From JBLNDG01 sp050261415 (GTDB lineage Bacteria; Bacillota; Clostridia; Lutisporales; Lutisporaceae), in the NCBI GenBank assembly GCA_050261415.1, contig JBLNDG010000005.1, positions 1-8,530 of the forward strand: 8,530 nucleotides of DNA, written 5' to 3'. The notes under the pieces were generated by a model, which was not told the origin of the DNA, did no database searches, and saw nothing but the letters and a program-made list of their open reading frames with translations. The translations under genes were made by a program, and so were the position numbers. Numbering within the stretch: position 1 is the first letter of the stretch; each line of letters opens with the position of its first letter. Below are positions 7,004 to 8,530 of the stretch, piece by piece.

Positions 7004-7019
7004 ATTCATATATATGAAT
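7004..7019. promoter_or_regulatory. 16-bp perfect palindrome upstream of the small ORF and recombinase (possible operator)
   Basis: ATTCATATATATGAAT is its own reverse complement and ends 4 nt before the AAAGGAGGT ribosome binding site of the 67-residue ORF. Its location suits a repressor site or an mRNA hairpin controlling integrase expression. AT-rich palindromes also arise by chance, so the function is uncertain. Confidence 0.4.
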
Positions 7020-7040
7020 TGTTAAAGTGTCTAATTGCCT

Positions 7041-7077
7041 AAAAAAATAAAAAAAGCGGTATACTTATATAGCTACC
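7041..7077 (-). terminator. Possible weak terminator after the nuclease gene
   Basis: On the minus strand, an imperfect GGTA...TACC hairpin (7058-7077) is followed by CGC and two T runs of seven (7041-7055). The stem is short and AT-rich, so efficiency is doubtful. The 125-nt gap 7010-7134 otherwise holds a 6-bp inverted repeat, ATTCCA/TGGAAT (7102-7120), and the palindrome before the next gene. Confidence 0.3.
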
Positions 7078-7134
7078 AACTTCTTTAGATCTCTATCAGT
7101 GATTCCAATGTTCATGGAATACGTCATACTGGCA

Positions 7135-7926
7135 CTAAGAATTAATAACCTCTAATATTTGTTCTTTGCTGACAGATTCGAATTTATCACCTAATCCGTA
7201 TAGGTACTCACCAATTAATTTGACAGTTCGATATTCTTTTGCAGCTTCCCCTATCCCCCGTATAGCTTTTTTTAAGTGATATTGAGATGGAAGCCTTAGA
7301 ACTCCATGGTCATCATACTTTAGTTCAATGCCTAAGGATTCACTGAGGAGAGATGCAATATCATTAGCCCATTCCTCAATTTCAGTGATGCGTTCTTGCT
7401 TCAATCTATGAGCTATTTCATGTCCTATAGTCAGTGCTTTTTCTCTCAATGGTATATTTTCTTCAGCGTTAATTCGCTCACTAAGTCTTCTCATTACTCT
7501 ATCCTGCTCATATCCCCTATAGAGCAATGCAAATACCGCATCCGCATTAAGTAGTTCAGGTCTGTGCCCTTTGGCAGCCTTTACAACATGCCAGCCGTTT
7601 TGGTTTCTGACAATTAGTCCTGCTTCTTTCGGCACTTCGTCCTTTTTTATTACCCCTTCCGGTACTGCAAAATATACTCTATGAAAAACATTCAAGTATT
7701 TATGCCACTTGTTACTCCTGATGTCTTGAAGAAAACACTGCTTTGTGAGTTTTACTTCATATGCCCTTAAGTCTTTTGTTGCATACATGTGAGGTTTTAC
7801 GGTTGCTATATCTACACGTCCACCCTCACAGCCAGGCATTAATATTTCTGTGAAGGTTAAAAAACCACAATCTCTCAAATACCCTGCTAGATCATCCTGA
7901 AGTTCACGTTCATTTTTCCACTCCAT
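7135..7926 (-). CDS. MmcB-like PD-(D/E)XK nuclease with C-terminal extension
   Basis: Predicted DNA endonuclease of the PD-(D/E)XK fold. The N-terminal half (about 1-115) has the helix ERELQDDLAGYLRDCGF, then a catalytic strand pair, GGRVDIATV (Asp39) and AYEVKLTK (Glu57, Lys59). Next come FLQDIRSNKWHKYL and VYFAVPEGVI, which match the layout of MmcB/DUF-type repair nucleases. Those proteins are usually about 150 residues; this one has 263, the rest being a mostly helical extension of unknown role. The start is ATG 7926, 6 nt after GAGGTG; the GTG at 7935 lies inside that ribosome binding site. It follows the 143-residue gene by 44 nt. In a mobile element it could process DNA during replication or transfer, or act against competing DNA; which one is not readable from the sequence. 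Confidence 0.75.
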   Translation of the reverse strand: MEWKNERELQDDLAGYLRDCGFLTFTEILMPGCEGGRVDIATVKPHMYATKDLRAYEVKLTKQCFLQDIRSNKWHKYLNVFHRVYFAVPEGVIKKDEVPKEAGLIVRNQNGWHVVKAAKGHRPELLNADAVFALLYRGYEQDRVMRRLSERINAEENIPLREKALTIGHEIAHRLKQERITEIEEWANDIASLLSESLGIELKYDDHGVLRLPSQYHLKKAIRGIGEAAKEYRTVKLIGEYLYGLGDKFESVSKEQILEVINS

Positions 7927-7945
7927 CAATTTCACCTCAATTCCA

Positions 7946-7963
7946 GCGTCGATTCAGCGACGC
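7946..7963. repeat. GC-rich hairpin between the 143-residue gene and the nuclease gene
   Basis: GCGTCG and CGACGC form a perfect 6-bp stem around a 6-nt loop, starting 8 nt after the upstream stop codon and ending 7 nt before the nuclease ribosome binding site. It stands out in an AT-rich element. No U tract follows, so it may modulate mRNA stability or coupling rather than terminate. Confidence 0.4.
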
Positions 7964-7970
7964 ATAATAA

Positions 7971-8402
7971 TCATGAGCTTCCGCCCAAATCATGTGATGC
8001 GAACATACTTATCTGTTCTGGCTCAATCATCCGTATATATTCAGCTACTTTTTCTTTTGCAGCGACTAAACAATCATTATAGGTATCAAAATCACCCGTC
8101 AATGGCTTCGCCTTCTCTCGCACAGTAACTTTATTTTTGCAAAGTATATAGTCAACTAAAATCCCTGTGTATAGCACTCTATCATCACATTGCCCTGCGT
8201 AACGCACACCTTTTTTTTCTTGCACATAGGCTTTTGCTTCTTTTTCATCAACAAATTCCAATACTTTAGTATCAAGATTTCTGACATAGCAGCTATACCT
8301 ATAATTTCCTTTACCTATATTTTCATCTTGTATAAAAAACTTAAGATTTCTATGTATAAAGTATGGACATAGACCATTTTCAGCCCTAAATCTTATATCC
8401 AG
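7971..8402 (-). CDS. Uncharacterised 143-residue element protein with apparent CTG start and clamp-binding C-terminus
   Basis: I do not recognise a family. The first ATG/GTG/TTG-type start in frame is the TTG at 8261 (96 residues), which has no ribosome binding site. The frame continues upstream without a stop, and a perfect AGGAGGG (8409-8415) sits 6 nt before a CTG at 8402. CTG is therefore the best start, giving 143 residues. The protein is soluble, without membrane segments or a signal peptide. It has five cysteines (12, 38, 72, 88, 111) and a beta-rich look in the N-terminal half (YRYSCYVRNLDTKVLEFVDEKEA), with one helix near 112-126. The end, EPEQISMFASHDLGGSS, contains QISMF (130-134), which fits the Qxx[L/M]F consensus of bacterial beta sliding-clamp ligands. 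This suggests a role at replication forks or in repair, together with the nuclease encoded next to it. Confidence 0.65.
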   Translation of the reverse strand: MDIRFRAENGLCPYFIHRNLKFFIQDENIGKGNYRYSCYVRNLDTKVLEFVDEKEAKAYVQEKKGVRYAGQCDDRVLYTGILVDYILCKNKVTVREKAKPLTGDFDTYNDCLVAAKEKVAEYIRMIEPEQISMFASHDLGGSS

Positions 8403-8408
8403 GTTTAT

Positions 8409-8415
8409 CCCTCCT
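8409..8415 (-). promoter_or_regulatory. Strong ribosome binding site in front of a CTG codon
   Basis: AGGAGGG lies 6 nt before CTG 8402, and no ATG, GTG or TTG exists at a usable distance in any frame. It decides the start of the 143-residue gene. Confidence 0.65.
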
Positions 8416-8427
8416 AGTATTATATTG

Positions 8428-8447
8428 ATATAGCATTAAAGCTATAT
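8428..8447. promoter_or_regulatory. Inverted repeat ATATAGC-6-GCTATAT upstream of the 143-residue gene
   Basis: A perfect 7-bp inverted repeat with a 6-nt spacer lies 12 nt before the ribosome binding site. It could be an operator or an mRNA hairpin. The right-edge stretch 8448-8530 has short open frames only, with no supportable gene; a gene entering from the right may end here. Confidence 0.35.
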
Positions 8448-8530
8448 GGTTAATAATTTTTTATACCTAAGTTGGACAAGGAATAGTCTGGTTCCTTTTC
8501 CATCTCCAACTGTATGACAATGTATTTTTA

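Noticed and set aside
7005..7031. TAGACA-17-TATGAA promoter for the small ORF and recombinase
   Set aside because: The implied transcription start would cut into the AAAGGAGGT ribosome binding site, and the -10 box lies inside the palindrome.
7065..7127. 20-residue minus-strand ORF (MTYSMNIGITDRDLKKLVAI) between the nuclease and the small ORF
   Set aside because: It has no ribosome binding site, is very short, and runs through a likely hairpin region; it could be a relic but cannot be supported.
8419..8424. TATAAT box upstream of the 143-residue gene
   Set aside because: There is no -35 box at 16-18 nt, and the implied start would lie within the AGGAGGG ribosome binding site.
8450..8530. 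Possible end of a gene entering from the right edge (frame ending EPDYSLSNLGIKNY, and two other frames open at the edge)
   Set aside because: The best-looking frame has a TAA at the very edge, and the other two frames are equally undecidable in 80 nt.

Overview
The window looks like a low-GC, Gram-positive, Clostridia-type chromosome. The evidence is the AT-rich composition, strong AGGAGG-type ribosome binding sites, GTG and other non-ATG starts, a lipoprotein-anchored binding protein, and U-tract terminators. The genus cannot be fixed from the sequence alone. All recognisable genes lie on the minus strand, so the window is read from right to left.

Host region (about 1-5311). A consensus-like promoter (4345-4374) with a palindromic LacI-type operator just downstream (4315-4328) leads into an apparent four-gene operon: a LacI-family repressor, a ribokinase (rbsK-like, 4-nt ATGA overlap with the repressor), a BMP/PnrA-type lipoprotein (23-nt gap) and an ABC ATPase with two nucleotide-binding domains that runs off the left edge. 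Permease genes would be expected beyond the edge. The likely job is uptake of a ribose-containing compound, plausibly a nucleoside, followed by phosphorylation of ribose, under control of the local repressor. The 169-nt gap between lipoprotein and ATPase holds three hairpins, one with a 17-bp stem, and probably tunes expression between the abundant binding protein and the membrane complex.

Upstream of the operon, behind a strong terminator (4464-4489), is the 3' part of a gene for a PRK06851-like P-loop ATPase. Its N-terminal part, with the first Walker A motif, is missing. The reading frame breaks within about 40 nt of the stop codon of a large serine recombinase gene.

Mobile element (about 5312 to beyond 8530). 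The recombinase (5338-6870) sits at one end of what is most simply a site-specifically integrated element (prophage, ICE or skin-like element) inserted into the ATPase gene. It is preceded by a small overlapping ORF with an excellent ribosome binding site, a PD-(D/E)XK nuclease of MmcB type with a long C-terminal extension, and an unrecognised 143-residue protein. That protein appears to start at a CTG codon and ends with a sequence matching the beta sliding-clamp binding motif. The recombinase is in the same orientation as the broken gene, so excision could restore the gene. The other end of the element and the missing 5' part of the ATPase gene should lie to the right of the window.
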